Counted from the first letter of the stretch, positions 21,117 to 32,850 are shown. The stretch is DNA of 64,000 nucleotides from Marinicella sediminis (GCF_002000055.1 NZ_MVBD01000009.1:62001-126000); one strand, 5' to 3'. Program-made: numbers and translations. Notes: a model not told the origin generated them from the sequence alone.

Positions 21117-21605
21117 ATGACTAAAATAGTTAGGTATTTAAAAAGTTTAACGTTGAATGAAATCCGCAAGGGTTTGATGCTGACACAAAAGTACTTTTTT
21201 AAGCGAAAGTTTACGGTCAGATACCCTGAAGAAAAAACGCCAAAGTCACCCAGGTTTCGTGGTTTACATGCATTGCGTCGTTATCCCAATGGAGAAGAAC
21301 GTTGCATTGCCTGTAAATTATGTGAGGCGGTGTGTCCAGCAGCAGCGATTACCATTGACTCGGATGTTCGGGAAGATGGATCAAGAAGAACTACCAAATA
21401 TGAAATCGATTTATTCAAATGTATTTATTGTGGGTTTTGTGAAGAATCCTGTCCGGTGGATTCCATAGTAGAGACCGACATTCATGAATACCATTTTGAA
21501 TCCATGGGTAAGAATGTCATGACCAAAGAGCAATTATTGGCTGTGGGTGACATGTATGAAGAGCAGATTGCTAAAACCAAACAAGAAGATGCGAAATACC
21601 GATGA
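21117..21605 (+). CDS. nuoI: NADH-quinone oxidoreductase subunit I
   Basis: A ferredoxin-like subunit, 162 residues, carrying two [4Fe-4S] clusters (N6a and N6b). Ligands are in [12 protein letters not shown] and [12 protein letters not shown]. The N-terminal amphipathic region [23 protein letters not shown] is typical. It starts 16 bases after nuoH, one of the few non-overlapping joints in the operon, and overlaps nuoJ by 4 bases. Confidence 0.97.
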   Translation: MTKIVRYLKSLTLNEIRKGLMLTQKYFFKRKFTVRYPEEKTPKSPRFRGLHALRRYPNGEERCIACKLCEAVCPAAAITIDSDVREDGSRRTTKYEIDLFKCIYCGFCEESCPVDSIVETDIHEYHFESMGKNVMTKEQLLAVGDMYEEQIAKTKQEDAKYR

Positions 21606-22231
21606 TGAGTCCTGAATTATTCCAGCAGATAATCTTTTATGTGTTTGCCACATTCACAGTTGGCTCTGCCATGGCTGTGGTCAGTGTAAAAAACACCATT
21701 TACTCTGCTTTGTTTTTGGTGCTGTGTTTTTTCAACACAGCGGTCCTTTGGTTGCTGATTGAAGCCGAGTTTCTGGCGATCACCCTGGTATTGGTTTATG
21801 TGGGCGCAGTGATGGTGCTGTTCCTGTTTGTGGTGATGATGTTGGATGTTAAGCAAGCCAAAGCCTCACAGTTGAAACAGTCCTATACCAAGGCGGCTTT
21901 ATTGATTGCTGCTGCCATGTTGGTGGAATTACTGATGTTGTTTGGTTACAAGCTGAGCGGACAGATTCCTACCAATGAGCTGATCAGACAAGAGCAGGGA
22001 TACAGTAACGTTGCTGAAGTCGGTATGGAACTGTTCACCAAATATGTATATCCGTTTGAAATCGCGGCAGTGATTTTGCTGGTGGCCATTGTGGCAGCAA
22101 TCATGCTGACCATGAGAAAACGTCCCGGCAATAAACAAATGGATGCCAGTAAGCAAATCAACATTAACCCGTCTGAACGCATTCGGGTGGTTTCTATGAA
22201 AGCAGAGAAAGGCCAGGGAGAAGACTCATGA
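21602..22231 (+). CDS. nuoJ: NADH-quinone oxidoreductase subunit J
   Basis: A membrane subunit of 209 residues with five predicted helices. [23 protein letters not shown] is the conserved segment containing the pi-bulge helix. The tail (from about residue 175) is polar and longer than the minimal family form. Two adjacent ATG codons (21602 and 21605) are possible starts. It overlaps nuoI and nuoK by 4 bases. Confidence 0.96.
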   Translation: MMSPELFQQIIFYVFATFTVGSAMAVVSVKNTIYSALFLVLCFFNTAVLWLLIEAEFLAITLVLVYVGAVMVLFLFVVMMLDVKQAKASQLKQSYTKAALLIAAAMLVELLMLFGYKLSGQIPTNELIRQEQGYSNVAEVGMELFTKYVYPFEIAAVILLVAIVAAIMLTMRKRPGNKQMDASKQININPSERIRVVSMKAEKGQGEDS

Positions 22232-22530
22232 GTTTACAACATTACCTGATTGTTTCCAGCATGCTGTTTGTCATCAGTATGGCAGGCATATTTGTTAACC
22301 GGCGCAATGTGCTGGTGGTGCTGATGTCTATTGAGCTGATGCTGTTGGCAGTGAACACCAACCTGATTGCATTCTCCAAATACCTGGATGATGTGCAAGG
22401 TCAGGTGTTTGTGTTTTTCATTCTGACGGTGGCGGCTGCTGAAGCAGCCATTGGTCTGGCCATTCTGGTGGTGTTGTTCCGCAACAAGAAAACACTGGAA
22501 GTCAAAGAAATTAATGAGCTGGAAGGATAA
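22228..22530 (+). CDS. nuoK: NADH-quinone oxidoreductase subunit K
   Basis: A small membrane subunit of 100 residues with three helices. The conserved membrane Glu residues are visible in [18 protein letters not shown] and [15 protein letters not shown]; they form part of the proton path. The ATG overlaps the nuoJ stop, and nuoL follows after 3 bases. Confidence 0.97.
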   Translation: MSLQHYLIVSSMLFVISMAGIFVNRRNVLVVLMSIELMLLAVNTNLIAFSKYLDDVQGQVFVFFILTVAAAEAAIGLAILVVLFRNKKTLEVKEINELEG

Positions 22531-22533
22531 GTC

Positions 22534-24495
22534 ATGGACATGAAAACAACATTAATGGTCATTGCTTTTGCGCCTTTGGCGGCAGCGGCCATCGCTGGCT
22601 TATTTGGTAGACGGATCGGCCGGATTGGAGCTCACACGATCACCATCGGTGCCGTGGGTTTATCCTGTGTCCTGTCCATCAGGGTGCTGATGCAGTTCAT
22701 CAATGGTGAAGCCACAACCTTCAATGAAAACCTGTATACCTGGATGGTAACCGGGGATTTGTCAATGCACGTTGGTTTTATGGTGGATTCACTCACTGCC
22801 ATCATGATGAGCGTGGTGACCTTTGTGTCTTTGATGGTGCACATATATACCATTGGATACATGAGTGATGATCCTGGTTATCAGCGCTTTTTCAGCTACA
22901 TTTCATTGTTTACTTTCGCCATGTTGATGCTGGTGATGGCCAACAACTTCATGCAATTGTTTTTCGGCTGGGAAGCCGTGGGATTGGTTTCTTATCTGTT
23001 GATTGGTTTTTGGTATAAAAAAGAAACTGCCATTTTCGCCAATATGAAAGCTTTCCTGGTTAACCGCGTGGGTGACTTTGGATTTCTGTTGGGTATTGGT
23101 GCTGTACTGATGACCTTTGGTAGCCTGGACTATGTCGAAGTCTTTAATCAGGCACCAGCCATGGCCGATGAAACCATTTCAGTTTTTGGTGACAGTCAGT
23201 GGTCAATGATGACATTCATTTGTATCGCTTTATTCATTGGAGCCATGGGTAAATCGGCCCAGGCGCCTTTGCATGTCTGGTTACCAGATTCAATGGAAGG
23301 GCCGACACCAATTTCTGCATTGATACACGCTGCCACCATGGTAACAGCTGGTATCTTTATGGTAACCCGCATGTCACCATTGTTTGAAATGTCTGATGTG
23401 GCACTGAGTTTTGTCATGCTGGTGGGCGCGTTTACTGCCTTCTTTATGGGTTTGATTGGTATTGTGCAAAATGACATCAAACGCGTGATTGCATATTCTA
23501 CGTTATCTCAATTGGGCTACATGACTGTGGCACTGGGTGTTTCGGCTTATTCAGCGGCGATTTTCCATCTGATGACTCATGCTTTCTTTAAAGCATTGTT
23601 GTTCCTTGGTGCGGGCTCAGTGATCATCGCCATGCATCACAAACAAGACATGCAGGAAATGGGTGGTCTGAAAAAATACATGCCCATAACCTTTATCACC
23701 GCCTGGGTTGGTACGCTGGCATTGGTTGGGTTCCCTGGTTTATCCGGGTATTTCTCTAAAGATGCCATCATTGTATCCACTGGTTTATCAGACCGGTGGG
23801 GCTCCGATGTGGCTTACATCGCAGTGCTGTTAGGCGTATTTGTCACTTCATTGTATAGCTTCAGGCTACTATACCTGACTTTCCATGGTAAAGAACGCAT
23901 GGATAACCACACCAAAGAGCATCTGCATGAATCGCCATGGGTAGTCACCATGCCATTGATCTTGTTGGCCATTCCTTCTGTGGTGATCGGTTGGTTAACC
24001 ATTGAACCACTGTTGTTTGGCGGTTTCATGTCCGATGCCATTCAGGTGGCACCAACCAATGATGTGGTCAAAGAAATCGGACTCTATCATTTTGACAGTC
24101 CTGCCGGATTTGCACTGCATGGATTTGTCACATTACCGTTTTACCTGATGTTGGCCGGATTTGCTGTGGCCACTTACATCTACATGAAACACCGGGCATT
24201 GGCCGGCAAACTCAAGAAACGATTTGCACCCATTCACCGCATCCTGGATAACAAATACGGCTTTGATGCTTTTAACCAAAAAGTATTCGCCAATGGCAGT
24301 GTCAAGTTGGGCGAAGCCCTTTGGAAATGGTCAGATTCCAAGTTCATTGATGGTCTGATCGTTAATGGCAGTGCCAAAGTTGTGAATGGTTTTTCTAAAC
24401 TGATCCGACCATTACAGTCCGGATACGTGTTCCACTATGCTCTCGTCATGGTGGTCAGCGTCATCGTTTTCATTGGTCTTTATGTATTTAAATAG
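22534..24495 (+). CDS. nuoL: NADH-quinone oxidoreductase subunit L
   Basis: An antiporter-like proton-pumping subunit, 653 residues, with about 14 helices plus the long lateral helix at the C-terminus. FFGWEAVGLVSYLLIGFWY contains the conserved Glu, GKSAQAPLHVWLPDSMEGPTPISALIHAATMVTAG the conserved Lys and His. KRVIAYSTLSQLGYM and FHLMTHAFFKALLFLGAG complete the pattern. Confidence 0.98.
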   Translation: MDMKTTLMVIAFAPLAAAAIAGLFGRRIGRIGAHTITIGAVGLSCVLSIRVLMQFINGEATTFNENLYTWMVTGDLSMHVGFMVDSLTAIMMSVVTFVSLMVHIYTIGYMSDDPGYQRFFSYISLFTFAMLMLVMANNFMQLFFGWEAVGLVSYLLIGFWYKKETAIFANMKAFLVNRVGDFGFLLGIGAVLMTFGSLDYVEVFNQAPAMADETISVFGDSQWSMMTFICIALFIGAMGKSAQAPLHVWLPDSMEGPTPISALIHAATMVTAGIFMVTRMSPLFEMSDVALSFVMLVGAFTAFFMGLIGIVQNDIKRVIAYSTLSQLGYMTVALGVSAYSAAIFHLMTHAFFKALLFLGAGSVIIAMHHKQDMQEMGGLKKYMPITFITAWVGTLALVGFPGLSGYFSKDAIIVSTGLSDRWGSDVAYIAVLLGVFVTSLYSFRLLYLTFHGKERMDNHTKEHLHESPWVVTMPLILLAIPSVVIGWLTIEPLLFGGFMSDAIQVAPTNDVVKEIGLYHFDSPAGFALHGFVTLPFYLMLAGFAVATYIYMKHRALAGKLKKRFAPIHRILDNKYGFDAFNQKVFANGSVKLGEALWKWSDSKFIDGLIVNGSAKVVNGFSKLIRPLQSGYVFHYALVMVVSVIVFIGLYVFK

Positions 24496-24506
24496 GCAGT
24501 TATCAT

Positions 24507-26012
24507 ATGTTTGAAGGTTCAATATTAAGTGTGCTCATTTGGCTGCCGATATTAGGCGGTTTGGCCATATTGCCGATGGGCAATGGAAGAGCAGGTATGG
24601 TGAAAGTGGTGGCCTTACTGGTTTCCTTACTGACCCTGATCATCAGTTTGCCTTTATGGACTCAGTTTGATCCATCTACGGCAGATTTACAGTATGTTGA
24701 AAAAGTGCTGTGGGTCGATGCTTTTCAGATCTATTACCACCTGGGGATCGATGGTATTGCTTTGCCTCTGGTGATCCTGACCACATTCATCACCGTGCTG
24801 ATTGTGCTTTCCGCATGGCAGGTCATTAAAGAAAACGTCCATCAATACATGGCGGCGTTCCTGATTCTGGAAGGTATGATGATCGGCGTATTCACAGCGC
24901 AGGATGCGTTGCTGTTTTATATTTTCTTTGAAGCCATGTTGATTCCGATGTTTGTCATCATCGGTATTTGGGGTGGTCCTAATCGGGTTTATGCAACCAT
25001 CAAATTTTTCTTGTACACCTTCCTTGGTTCGGTATTCATGCTGATTGGTTTGATTTATTTATACAATAAATCCGGCAGCTGGAACCTGACTGATCTGGCA
25101 TTACAACCGTTGACATTACAGGAGCAAAGCTGGTTGTTCTTTGCGTTCCTGGCAGCTTTCGCAGTGAAAATCCCCATGTTTCCGGTACACACCTGGTTGC
25201 CTGATGCCCACGTGGAGGCACCCACAGGTGGTTCTGTGGTCCTGGCAGCCATTATGCTGAAGATCGGTGGTTACGGGTTTCTGCGTTTTTCACTACCAAT
25301 CACCCCGGATGCCAGTGGTGAATTCACCTGGTTACTGATCACGCTTTCACTGATTGCCGTGGTCTACATTGGACTGGTTGCGATGGTTCAAAAAGACATG
25401 AAAAAATTGATCGCATACTCTTCAATTTCACACATGGGTTTTGTCACACTGGGTTTGTTCCTGGTGTTCATGCTGATGAAAAATGGTGGCAACAGCCAAA
25501 TGGCCATTGAAGGTGCGATGGTGCAAATGATTTCCCACGGATTTATTTCGGCCGCCATGTTTCTGTGTGTGGGAGTGCTTTATGACCGGTTACATTCAAG
25601 AATGATCAAAGATTATGGTGGGGTGGTCAATACCATGCCATGGTTTGGTGCGTTCTTCGTGTTTTTTGCCATGGCCAATTCAGGTTTGCCGGGCACCTCC
25701 GGCTTTGTCGGCGAATTTATGGTAATTCTGGCCAGTTTTCAAGCCAGTTTCTGGATCGCTTTCCTGGCCGCCATTACCTTGATTGTGGGCGCAGCTTACT
25801 CATTGTGGATGGTTAAACGGGTGATATTTGGCAACATCACCAATGATTCTGTGGCGTCATTGAAAGATGTTACTGCCAGAGAGTTTTTCATTTTGGCCGT
25901 TTTGGCTGTGATGGTTTTACTTGTGGGCGTTTGGCCTGAGCCGTTGATTGAAGTGATGAGCGCTTCAGTTCGACAAGTTATTGAATATGTTTCAGTCAGT
26001 AAGGTGATATAA
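24507..26012 (+). CDS. nuoM: NADH-quinone oxidoreductase subunit M
   Basis: An antiporter-like proton-pumping subunit, 501 residues, about 14 helices. Landmarks are LFYIFFEAMLIPMFVIIGIWGG with the key Glu, FAVKIPMFPVHTWLPDAHVEAPTGGSV with the key Lys, and KKLIAYSSISHMGFV. The start lies 11 bases after nuoL, and nuoN begins at the base after its stop. Confidence 0.98.
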   Translation: MFEGSILSVLIWLPILGGLAILPMGNGRAGMVKVVALLVSLLTLIISLPLWTQFDPSTADLQYVEKVLWVDAFQIYYHLGIDGIALPLVILTTFITVLIVLSAWQVIKENVHQYMAAFLILEGMMIGVFTAQDALLFYIFFEAMLIPMFVIIGIWGGPNRVYATIKFFLYTFLGSVFMLIGLIYLYNKSGSWNLTDLALQPLTLQEQSWLFFAFLAAFAVKIPMFPVHTWLPDAHVEAPTGGSVVLAAIMLKIGGYGFLRFSLPITPDASGEFTWLLITLSLIAVVYIGLVAMVQKDMKKLIAYSSISHMGFVTLGLFLVFMLMKNGGNSQMAIEGAMVQMISHGFISAAMFLCVGVLYDRLHSRMIKDYGGVVNTMPWFGAFFVFFAMANSGLPGTSGFVGEFMVILASFQASFWIAFLAAITLIVGAAYSLWMVKRVIFGNITNDSVASLKDVTAREFFILAVLAVMVLLVGVWPEPLIEVMSASVRQVIEYVSVSKVI

Positions 26013-27458
26013 ATGTTTGGTTGGTCAGAATTAATTCCCGCATTACCGGAAATCCTGGTACTCAGTATGGCCTGTGTGGTCCTCATGGCTGGGTTGTTTA
26101 CGGACAAAAACAAAGGTGGTTTTCTGGTGTTCCTGTCAGCCATCACCATGGTGTTTGCCATCATCCTGACGGTGAAAGACCATGTGGCTACCGCTGAATT
26201 CAGTCAAGAACTGTTGTTCAACGACACCTTCATTCGTGATGGTTTTGGTGATATGCTGAAAATTGTTGTTTACCTGTTGATGATTGGTGTGTTCTTTTAT
26301 GCCAAACAATACCTCAGACAACAAAATAACATGAAAGGTGAATACTTCGCCTTGTTGTTATTTGCCACCTTGGGAATCATGGTTATGATTTCCGGTTATA
26401 ACTTCATTGCTTTGTACCTTGGCCTTGAATTGCTGGCTTTGTGTTCTTATGCACTGGTGGCCTATAACCGAAATGACATACATGGCAACGAAGCCGCTAT
26501 GAAGTATTTCATCCTTGGTGCCTTGGCATCGGGCATGTTGCTGTATGGCATGTCACTGATATATGGAGCCGTAGGCACCTTGCAAATCAATGAAATTTCA
26601 CAAGCCATCGCTGGTCAGGACAATGACATGTTTCTGATTGTAGGGCTGATTTTTGTGATTGTGGGCATCGCTTTTAAACTGGGTGCGGCCCCTTTTCACA
26701 TGTGGGTTCCTGATGTTTACGAAGGCGCGCCAACTGCAACCACCTTATTTATCGCCTCAGCACCCAAGATTGCGGCCTTTGCCCTGGCGGTCAGAATCCT
26801 TGGGCAAAGTCTGGATGTATTGGCCATTCACTGGCAGTCCATGTTAGCCACGCTGGCCATTGTTTCCATTGTGGTGGGTAATATTTTTGCCTTGCAACAA
26901 ACCAATCTGAAGCGGCTGTTTGCCTATTCAACTATTTCGCACATTGGTTTCATGCTGTTGGGATTGGTTGGTGGACCTGACGGTGTGGCTGCAGCAATGT
27001 TCTATATCATTGTGTATACCATCATGGCCATTGGTGGTTTTGGTATGATCGTATTGCTTTCCAGCAAAGGGTTTGAAGCTGATAAAATCAGTGATTTCAA
27101 AGGCTTGAATCAACGCAATGGCTGGTATGCCTTCATGATGTTATTGTTGGTAGGTTCTATGGCCGGTTTTCCTCCATTGATCGGGTTCTTCTCAAAATTG
27201 TATGTGCTCAAAGCAGTGGTTGATCAAGGCTTTATCTACCTGGCAGTCATCGCGGTTATCTTTGCTGTGATCGGTGCTTTCTATTACCTCAGAATCATCA
27301 AAGTGATGTACTTTGAAGAGTCTGATACTGACCAGGCCATTGACATTGGTTTTGATGTCAAGACGGTGCTTAGCATCAATGCCCTGGCCCAATTAGGCTT
27401 GTTGGTCATTCTGCCGGCGCTGTTCTCTTACTGCATCATGGTTACCAAAACACTGTGA
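26013..27458 (+). CDS. nuoN: NADH-quinone oxidoreductase subunit N
   Basis: The third antiporter-like subunit, 481 residues. [20 protein letters not shown] carries the conserved Glu, [22 protein letters not shown] the conserved Lys, and [18 protein letters not shown] follows. It ends the nuo genes, but only one base separates its stop from the purE start, so the transcript probably continues. No terminator is visible at this joint. Confidence 0.98.
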   Translation: MFGWSELIPALPEILVLSMACVVLMAGLFTDKNKGGFLVFLSAITMVFAIILTVKDHVATAEFSQELLFNDTFIRDGFGDMLKIVVYLLMIGVFFYAKQYLRQQNNMKGEYFALLLFATLGIMVMISGYNFIALYLGLELLALCSYALVAYNRNDIHGNEAAMKYFILGALASGMLLYGMSLIYGAVGTLQINEISQAIAGQDNDMFLIVGLIFVIVGIAFKLGAAPFHMWVPDVYEGAPTATTLFIASAPKIAAFALAVRILGQSLDVLAIHWQSMLATLAIVSIVVGNIFALQQTNLKRLFAYSTISHIGFMLLGLVGGPDGVAAAMFYIIVYTIMAIGGFGMIVLLSSKGFEADKISDFKGLNQRNGWYAFMMLLLVGSMAGFPPLIGFFSKLYVLKAVVDQGFIYLAVIAVIFAVIGAFYYLRIIKVMYFEESDTDQAIDIGFDVKTVLSINALAQLGLLVILPALFSYCIMVTKTL

Positions 27459-27459
27459 C

Positions 27460-27957
27460 ATGAGTGACTCATTACCACAGGTAGGTCTGATCATGGGCTC
27501 CAGCTCAGATTGGGAGACCATGCAACATTGTGCCGGTTTATTAACAACACTCGGCGTGGCTTTTGAGCAGGAAGTGGTTTCCGCTCACCGCACCCCAGAT
27601 AAAATGTTCAGGTATGCTGAACAGGCTGCCGATCGTGGCCTTCAGGTTATCATAGCAGCGGCCGGTGGAGCTGCACATTTACCGGGTATGGTAGCGGCCA
27701 AAACACAACTGCCGGTGATTGGAGTACCTATCCAGTCCAAAGCATTGAGTGGCATGGACTCCTTATTATCAATTGCTCAAATGCCAGCAGGTATTCCGGT
27801 GTTGACCATGAGCATTGGTTTGTCAGGAGCCAAAAATGCAGCCTTGTCAGCTGCGTCCATTCTGGCACTGCAAGATGATCAGGTGGCTGATGCTTTGCGT
27901 CAATTCCGGCTCAATCAAACTGATCAAGTATTGAATAACCCGGATCCGGCTGGCTGA
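27460..27957 (+). CDS. purE: N5-carboxyaminoimidazole ribonucleotide mutase
   Basis: Converts N5-CAIR to CAIR in purine synthesis. The 165-residue class I PurE shows the phosphate-binding [15 protein letters not shown] with the catalytic His, and [12 protein letters not shown]. It starts one base after the nuoN stop and ends 3 bases before purK, so purE and purK form the usual functional pair. Placement directly behind nuoN is unusual in my knowledge. Confidence 0.97.
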   Translation: MSDSLPQVGLIMGSSSDWETMQHCAGLLTTLGVAFEQEVVSAHRTPDKMFRYAEQAADRGLQVIIAAAGGAAHLPGMVAAKTQLPVIGVPIQSKALSGMDSLLSIAQMPAGIPVLTMSIGLSGAKNAALSAASILALQDDQVADALRQFRLNQTDQVLNNPDPAG

Positions 27958-27960
27958 ATA

Positions 27961-29058
27961 ATGAGTGCTGTCATTGGCATACTTGGAGGCGGACAATTGG
28001 CCAGAATGATGGCCCTTGCTGGCTATCCACTTGGTTTTGAATTTGTGTTTTTTGACCCTGAGCCTACGGCCTGTGCCGGCCAGGTTGGTGAATTGATGAC
28101 AGCTGAGTACCACAATGAATTGGCACTTGAAGAATTTTGCCAAAAAGTCGATGTGGTGACCCTTGATTTTGAAAACGTTCCAGTAGAAACCCTGCGTTTT
28201 GTACAAAAGAAGAAACCGGTTTTTCCCAGTCCTGAGGTTTTGGAAATCGCTCAGGACAGACTGATGGAAAAGCAATTCTGTCATTCAGTTGGGGTTCCCA
28301 CCACGCAGTTTGAACCCATCAACAGCCTTTCGGAACTGAAGTTTGCGGCTAAAAAATTTGATTATGATGCCATTCTGAAAACCCGGCGCATGGGTTACGA
28401 TGGCAAGGGTCAATACCGCATCAGTGCACCAACTGACATCAACCAGATTCCTGATGAATTGTTTGCCCAAGACCTCATTCTGGAAAAACGCATTGCATTC
28501 AACCGTGAAGTATCGGTGATTGTGGCGCGTAATGGATTGGGTGATATAACCACCTGGCCATTGTGTGAGAACAAACACAAAGAAGGCATCCTCACCACCA
28601 CCATAGTACCTGCCAAACATTCAGAGCTTGATGAACTGACTGTTGCTTGTGCAAAGAAGATGGCTGAAACTCTCAAATATGTGGGTGTCATGGTGGTTGA
28701 GTTTTTCCAAACGGGTGATGAAGTTTTTGTCAACGAAATGGCACCAAGGGTACATAACTCAGGTCACTGGAGCATTGAAGGAGCTGATACCTCACAATTT
28801 GAAAATCACTTGCGGGCTGGTTTAAATTTACCACTTGGTTCTACTGAAATGGATGGAATGGCGGCTATGCTCAATTGGATCGGCGCATTCCCTGATCATA
28901 TCCTCAGCATCAATACGCCCAAATTATACTGGCATGTTTATGGTAAAGAGCCACGGCCGGGCAGAAAAATTGGTCATTCAACCTTGTTGGCCCCAACTGC
29001 GCAGGAGTTGCATGATAAAATTGTCAATCTAGTTAAAGAGTTAGGCGTTCAGCTATAG
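27961..29058 (+). CDS. purK: N5-carboxyaminoimidazole ribonucleotide synthase
   Basis: An ATP-grasp ligase, 365 residues, that makes N5-CAIR from AIR, bicarbonate and ATP. IGILGGGQLARMMALAGYPLG is the N-terminal signature. KTRRMGYDGKGQ is the ATP-binding loop and VEFFQ...VNEMAPRVHNSGHWSIEG the metal-binding region. It follows purE after 3 bases; hemA begins 30 bases downstream without an obvious terminator. Confidence 0.97.
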   Translation: MSAVIGILGGGQLARMMALAGYPLGFEFVFFDPEPTACAGQVGELMTAEYHNELALEEFCQKVDVVTLDFENVPVETLRFVQKKKPVFPSPEVLEIAQDRLMEKQFCHSVGVPTTQFEPINSLSELKFAAKKFDYDAILKTRRMGYDGKGQYRISAPTDINQIPDELFAQDLILEKRIAFNREVSVIVARNGLGDITTWPLCENKHKEGILTTTIVPAKHSELDELTVACAKKMAETLKYVGVMVVEFFQTGDEVFVNEMAPRVHNSGHWSIEGADTSQFENHLRAGLNLPLGSTEMDGMAAMLNWIGAFPDHILSINTPKLYWHVYGKEPRPGRKIGHSTLLAPTAQELHDKIVNLVKELGVQL

Positions 29059-29088
29059 TCGCTTCGGCGTCGTGCAAAAACACAAACC

Positions 29089-30336
29089 ATGGCCATATGT
29101 TTGCTTGGAATCAATCACAAGACTGCTGATGTTAACATCAGGGAACAGTTCACGGTGGCTGAAACCGATTACGCTGAGCACCTCAATCACCTTTGTCATC
29201 ACCCCGAAATCGATTCTGCCGCGATTCTGAGTACCTGTAACCGCACAGAGTATTATTTTTCTACGCCTTCTGTCAGTCGGTTGCTCAATGCCCTTGATGA
29301 CATCCTTGAATTCAATCATCAGGCAGATTATGTTTATTTAAAAACAGATCAGCAGTGTGCGGCCCACTTGTTTTCTGTTTCTGCAGGTATGGACTCACTG
29401 GTATTGGGTGAAACACAGATACAAGGACAGGTGAAAAGGGCTTTCGATGAAGCAAAAAAGTGCAATATAAACAGTGAGTTAAATAAACTATTTCAACTGG
29501 CTTTTAAAACGGCAAAAATGGTTCGTTCGGAAACAGAAATTGGCAGAAACCCTGTTTCAGTGGCGCATTGCGCTGTTCAGTTGGGAAGACAGATATTTGG
29601 CTCGCTTGATGAACAAAACATACTCATTGTGGGTGCCGGTGAAACCGCTGAATTGTTGATCAGATACCTGATCAATCATCAGGCCACGCATATTACGGTC
29701 AGTAATCGTTCTGTTGAACGGGCACAAAAACTGGCAGGCCATTTTTCTGCCAATACCTTACCACTTGATCGTTTACCGCATAACCTGGCCGATTTTGACT
29801 TGATTTTTACAGCCACTGCAAGCCCTGTCATCCTGGTTAATCATCAAGCCGTTAACAACGCTTTACAGCTGAGAAAGTTCAAGCCCATGGTTTTGATTGA
29901 CCTGTCTGTTCCCAGAGACATTGATGAAAAGATTAAAAACCTCGATGACGCTTTTCTGTATACGGTGGATGACCTGGAGGCTGTGATCACCAAAAATATG
30001 CACCGCCGGCAAAGCACATTGGAAGAAGCCAGGCGAATCATTGATGCGGAAGCAGCGTTATTGAATCAATGGTTGCAGTCCAGAAAACACCATGATTTAT
30101 TGAAACAATACCAGCAAAAAGTTGCCGGCCTGAAAAAACAGGTATTGACCAACAATGGAGCTGAAAAACTACCGGATGATTGGCAGGAAAAAATCAATAC
30201 GGTGGCTCATCAACTCAGTCAAAAAATGGCCCATGTCAACATGGTGGCGATGAAAAAAGTCATTGACTCAGGTAATCAGGAACACATCGACCTGATTGCT
30301 GATTTGTTTGACCTGGATGGCAGTCATGAAATCTGA
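29089..30336 (+). CDS. hemA: glutamyl-tRNA reductase
   Basis: Reduces glutamyl-tRNA(Glu) to glutamate-1-semialdehyde, the committed step of C5-pathway haem synthesis. The 415-residue product starts [15 protein letters not shown], carries the catalytic Cys in [10 protein letters not shown] and the motif [17 protein letters not shown]. An NADPH-binding domain begins at [13 protein letters not shown], and a C-terminal dimerisation helix region follows. No strong ribosome binding site is seen. Its last 11 bases overlap prfA, the same order as in many gammaproteobacteria; lolB is not adjacent here. Confidence 0.97.
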   Translation: MAICLLGINHKTADVNIREQFTVAETDYAEHLNHLCHHPEIDSAAILSTCNRTEYYFSTPSVSRLLNALDDILEFNHQADYVYLKTDQQCAAHLFSVSAGMDSLVLGETQIQGQVKRAFDEAKKCNINSELNKLFQLAFKTAKMVRSETEIGRNPVSVAHCAVQLGRQIFGSLDEQNILIVGAGETAELLIRYLINHQATHITVSNRSVERAQKLAGHFSANTLPLDRLPHNLADFDLIFTATASPVILVNHQAVNNALQLRKFKPMVLIDLSVPRDIDEKIKNLDDAFLYTVDDLEAVITKNMHRRQSTLEEARRIIDAEAALLNQWLQSRKHHDLLKQYQQKVAGLKKQVLTNNGAEKLPDDWQEKINTVAHQLSQKMAHVNMVAMKKVIDSGNQEHIDLIADLFDLDGSHEI

Positions 30337-31402
30337 AATTGCCAGAAAGCTTGAATTGGCCGAAGAGCGTTATGAAGAACTGGCTTTATTGATGTCTGAT
30401 CCTGAGGTGATGTCCTCGACCGACCGGTTTCGTGACCTGGCCAGAGAATATGCGCAAATTGAACCGTTGGTACTCAATTATCGCGCCTATCAGCAAGCCA
30501 GCCAGGACCGTGCTGATGCCTTGGACATGATGCAGGATGATGAATTAAAAGACCTGGCAAGGGAAAGTCTCAATGAGAGTGAATTGCAATTAGAAAAGCT
30601 TGATCAGGAGCTCAGTATACTGTTGCTACCCAAAGACCCCAATGACAATAAAAACATCTACCTGGAGATACGTGCCGGTACCGGTGGTGATGAAGCGGCC
30701 ATCTTTGCTGGTGATTTATTCAGGATGTACAGTCGCTATGCAGAAAAGCAAGGCTGGAAAATCAGTGTCATCAGCGTTAATGAAGGCGATCATGGTGGAT
30801 ACAAAGAAATCATCGCCCTGGTTGATGGAGCGGGAGCCTACTCAAAATTTAAATTTGAATCCGGCACACACCGGGTTCAGCGGGTTCCGGAAACCGAGTC
30901 TCAGGGTAGGGTGCATACGTCGGCTTGTACCGTAGCGGTTTTGCCTGAAGTTGACAGTGTAGACAGCATCAACATCAACCCGGCGGATTTGCGGGTTGAT
31001 ACCTTTCGCTCATCTGGCGCAGGGGGGCAACACGTCAACACCACTGATTCAGCGGTCAGAATCACTCATTTGCCGACCAATACAGTGGTGGAATGTCAGG
31101 ATGAGAGGTCACAGCACAAAAACAAAGCCAAGGCGATGTCCCTGTTGTCAGCGAGAATCCTTGATGCGGAACAAGCCAAGGTCAAAGCAGAACAATCGGC
31201 ATCCCGTAAACTTCAGGTAGGCAGTGGAGATCGTTCGCAAAGAATCAGAACTTATAATTATTCTCAGGGTCGAATCAGTGATCACAGGATCAACTTGACA
31301 ATCTATAAATTGAATGAAATCATAGATGGTGACCTGGATCTGGTGATAGAGCCACTCATACAACAAAACCAGGCCGATTTGCTGACCCAATTAAACCAAT
31401 GA
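30326..31402 (+). CDS. prfA: peptide chain release factor 1
   Basis: Terminates translation at UAA and UAG. The 358-residue product has the catalytic GGQ in [18 protein letters not shown] and the flanking [10 protein letters not shown] and [20 protein letters not shown] motifs. The start at 30326 ([19 protein letters not shown]) matches the family; a start at 30296 would add ten residues inside hemA. The usual downstream prmC, which methylates the GGQ Gln, is absent and must be elsewhere. Confidence 0.97.
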   Translation: MKSEIARKLELAEERYEELALLMSDPEVMSSTDRFRDLAREYAQIEPLVLNYRAYQQASQDRADALDMMQDDELKDLARESLNESELQLEKLDQELSILLLPKDPNDNKNIYLEIRAGTGGDEAAIFAGDLFRMYSRYAEKQGWKISVISVNEGDHGGYKEIIALVDGAGAYSKFKFESGTHRVQRVPETESQGRVHTSACTVAVLPEVDSVDSININPADLRVDTFRSSGAGGQHVNTTDSAVRITHLPTNTVVECQDERSQHKNKAKAMSLLSARILDAEQAKVKAEQSASRKLQVGSGDRSQRIRTYNYSQGRISDHRINLTIYKLNEIIDGDLDLVIEPLIQQNQADLLTQLNQ

Positions 31403-32850
31403 TACCCATGAACCTGAAATTCAAAAACATAGCCTCAATTGTGCTGTTAACCATGATGTTGACCGCATGCCAAAAACAACAACAAATTAATCAGGAAGAC
31501 CCGGCCCAGTCCTTTCTCGATTGGACTCATTTGCAACAAATCACTTTGGAACAATTGAAGGCGCAACAATATGGTACTGCCGTTGATCAGATCAGGCAAA
31601 TGATGATCCTGGCAGGAACAGAGCATGACCGCTGGGAGTACATCCGTATGGCATTGGTGAGTATGCCAGATGATTTGGCATCGCCATTGATTGAAGAAGC
31701 CCTGCAAATGCGATTTGTCAGGCGGGATGCTGAGCAATTGTTTGGGTTCAGCAGGGTGAATACCCAATTGAAAAAACACCCACAAGCCCTGGAACTGATC
31801 AATCAAGCCATAGGTATAGAAAAAAAAGAACGTTTTGTTTACTGGCGTGCACGGTTATATTTGCTGCTGGAAAACGAGCAATTGGCCAGTGAAGATTACC
31901 AATGGCTGCTGAGCAAGGATCCTCGCAATGATGATTATATTGGTCAATATGCTACCTTGCTAAATTACTTAAATAAAAGCGATGAAGCCATTGAATTACT
32001 TGAAAATAATATTGAATCACCTGGCTTGCTGTACCGAAAAATAGTGTTGTTGCTGCAAAACGGCAATGAGCAACAGGCAGCTGAAGACTATGCCCAATTG
32101 GCTGCCTTGACCCAAACCCATGAACTGACAGAAACACAGATGTTGGAAATGGGTGAGCTGGCCATGTGGATGGAAGCCTATGATGACAGCATCAGGCTGT
32201 TGTCTCAGGTAAGCTCGGGAGAGTTACTTGCCGAATCCCGCTTGCTATTGGGTCGGGTTTACATGCAGCAGGGCAATGATGACCGTGCTGCTGTGGTGTT
32301 CCGTCAAGTGCAGAATGGCCCTGAACAACATGCCATTCCGGCTTATCAGTTTGAAATAGAATTGAACCGCAGGCAAGCACGCTATGATGATGCCCTGATG
32401 TTGGTTAACCGGGCACTGAAGTTGTTTCCTGAGCAAGCTGATTTATTGTACAGCCGGGCCATGTTGTATGAGCAACAAGATCGATTGGCTGATGTTGAAC
32501 GTGACTTACGCGCCATCATCAGCAACAATCCAGATCACGCGGACGCATTGAATGCATTGGGATACACCTGGGCAGAGCGAGGCATCAATCTTGAAGAAGC
32601 CTATGAATACATCATGCAGGCCTATGAATTGAATCCAGAGAGCAAAGCCATTCAGGATTCAGTAGGATGGATTTACTATCAAAAGGGTGAATTATCGCAA
32701 GCAGAGAAATACTTGCGTATGGCCATCAAAGACAACCTTCAGGACGAGGAAACCTACCAGCATCTGGTCATTGTCCTCAAGGCATTGGGAAAACATGACG
32801 AGGCCAGTGAATTAGAACTCCTCAAACAGGAACTGTTTCCAGAGTCTTGA
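31399..32850 (+). CDS. TPR-repeat lipoprotein
   Basis: A 483-residue protein with a lipoprotein signal: a hydrophobic stretch ending in lipobox LTAC, with the lipidated Cys at about residue 24. The remainder is helical with tetratricopeptide repeats, clearest in the C-terminal third ([57 protein letters not shown]). Such proteins scaffold outer-membrane assemblies; related TPR proteins often neighbour hemA or lolB in gammaproteobacteria, but I cannot name a role. The ATG overlaps the prfA stop; an alternative start is 31408. Confidence 0.85.
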   Translation: MIPMNLKFKNIASIVLLTMMLTACQKQQQINQEDPAQSFLDWTHLQQITLEQLKAQQYGTAVDQIRQMMILAGTEHDRWEYIRMALVSMPDDLASPLIEEALQMRFVRRDAEQLFGFSRVNTQLKKHPQALELINQAIGIEKKERFVYWRARLYLLLENEQLASEDYQWLLSKDPRNDDYIGQYATLLNYLNKSDEAIELLENNIESPGLLYRKIVLLLQNGNEQQAAEDYAQLAALTQTHELTETQMLEMGELAMWMEAYDDSIRLLSQVSSGELLAESRLLLGRVYMQQGNDDRAAVVFRQVQNGPEQHAIPAYQFEIELNRRQARYDDALMLVNRALKLFPEQADLLYSRAMLYEQQDRLADVERDLRAIISNNPDHADALNALGYTWAERGINLEEAYEYIMQAYELNPESKAIQDSVGWIYYQKGELSQAEKYLRMAIKDNLQDEETYQHLVIVLKALGKHDEASELELLKQELFPES

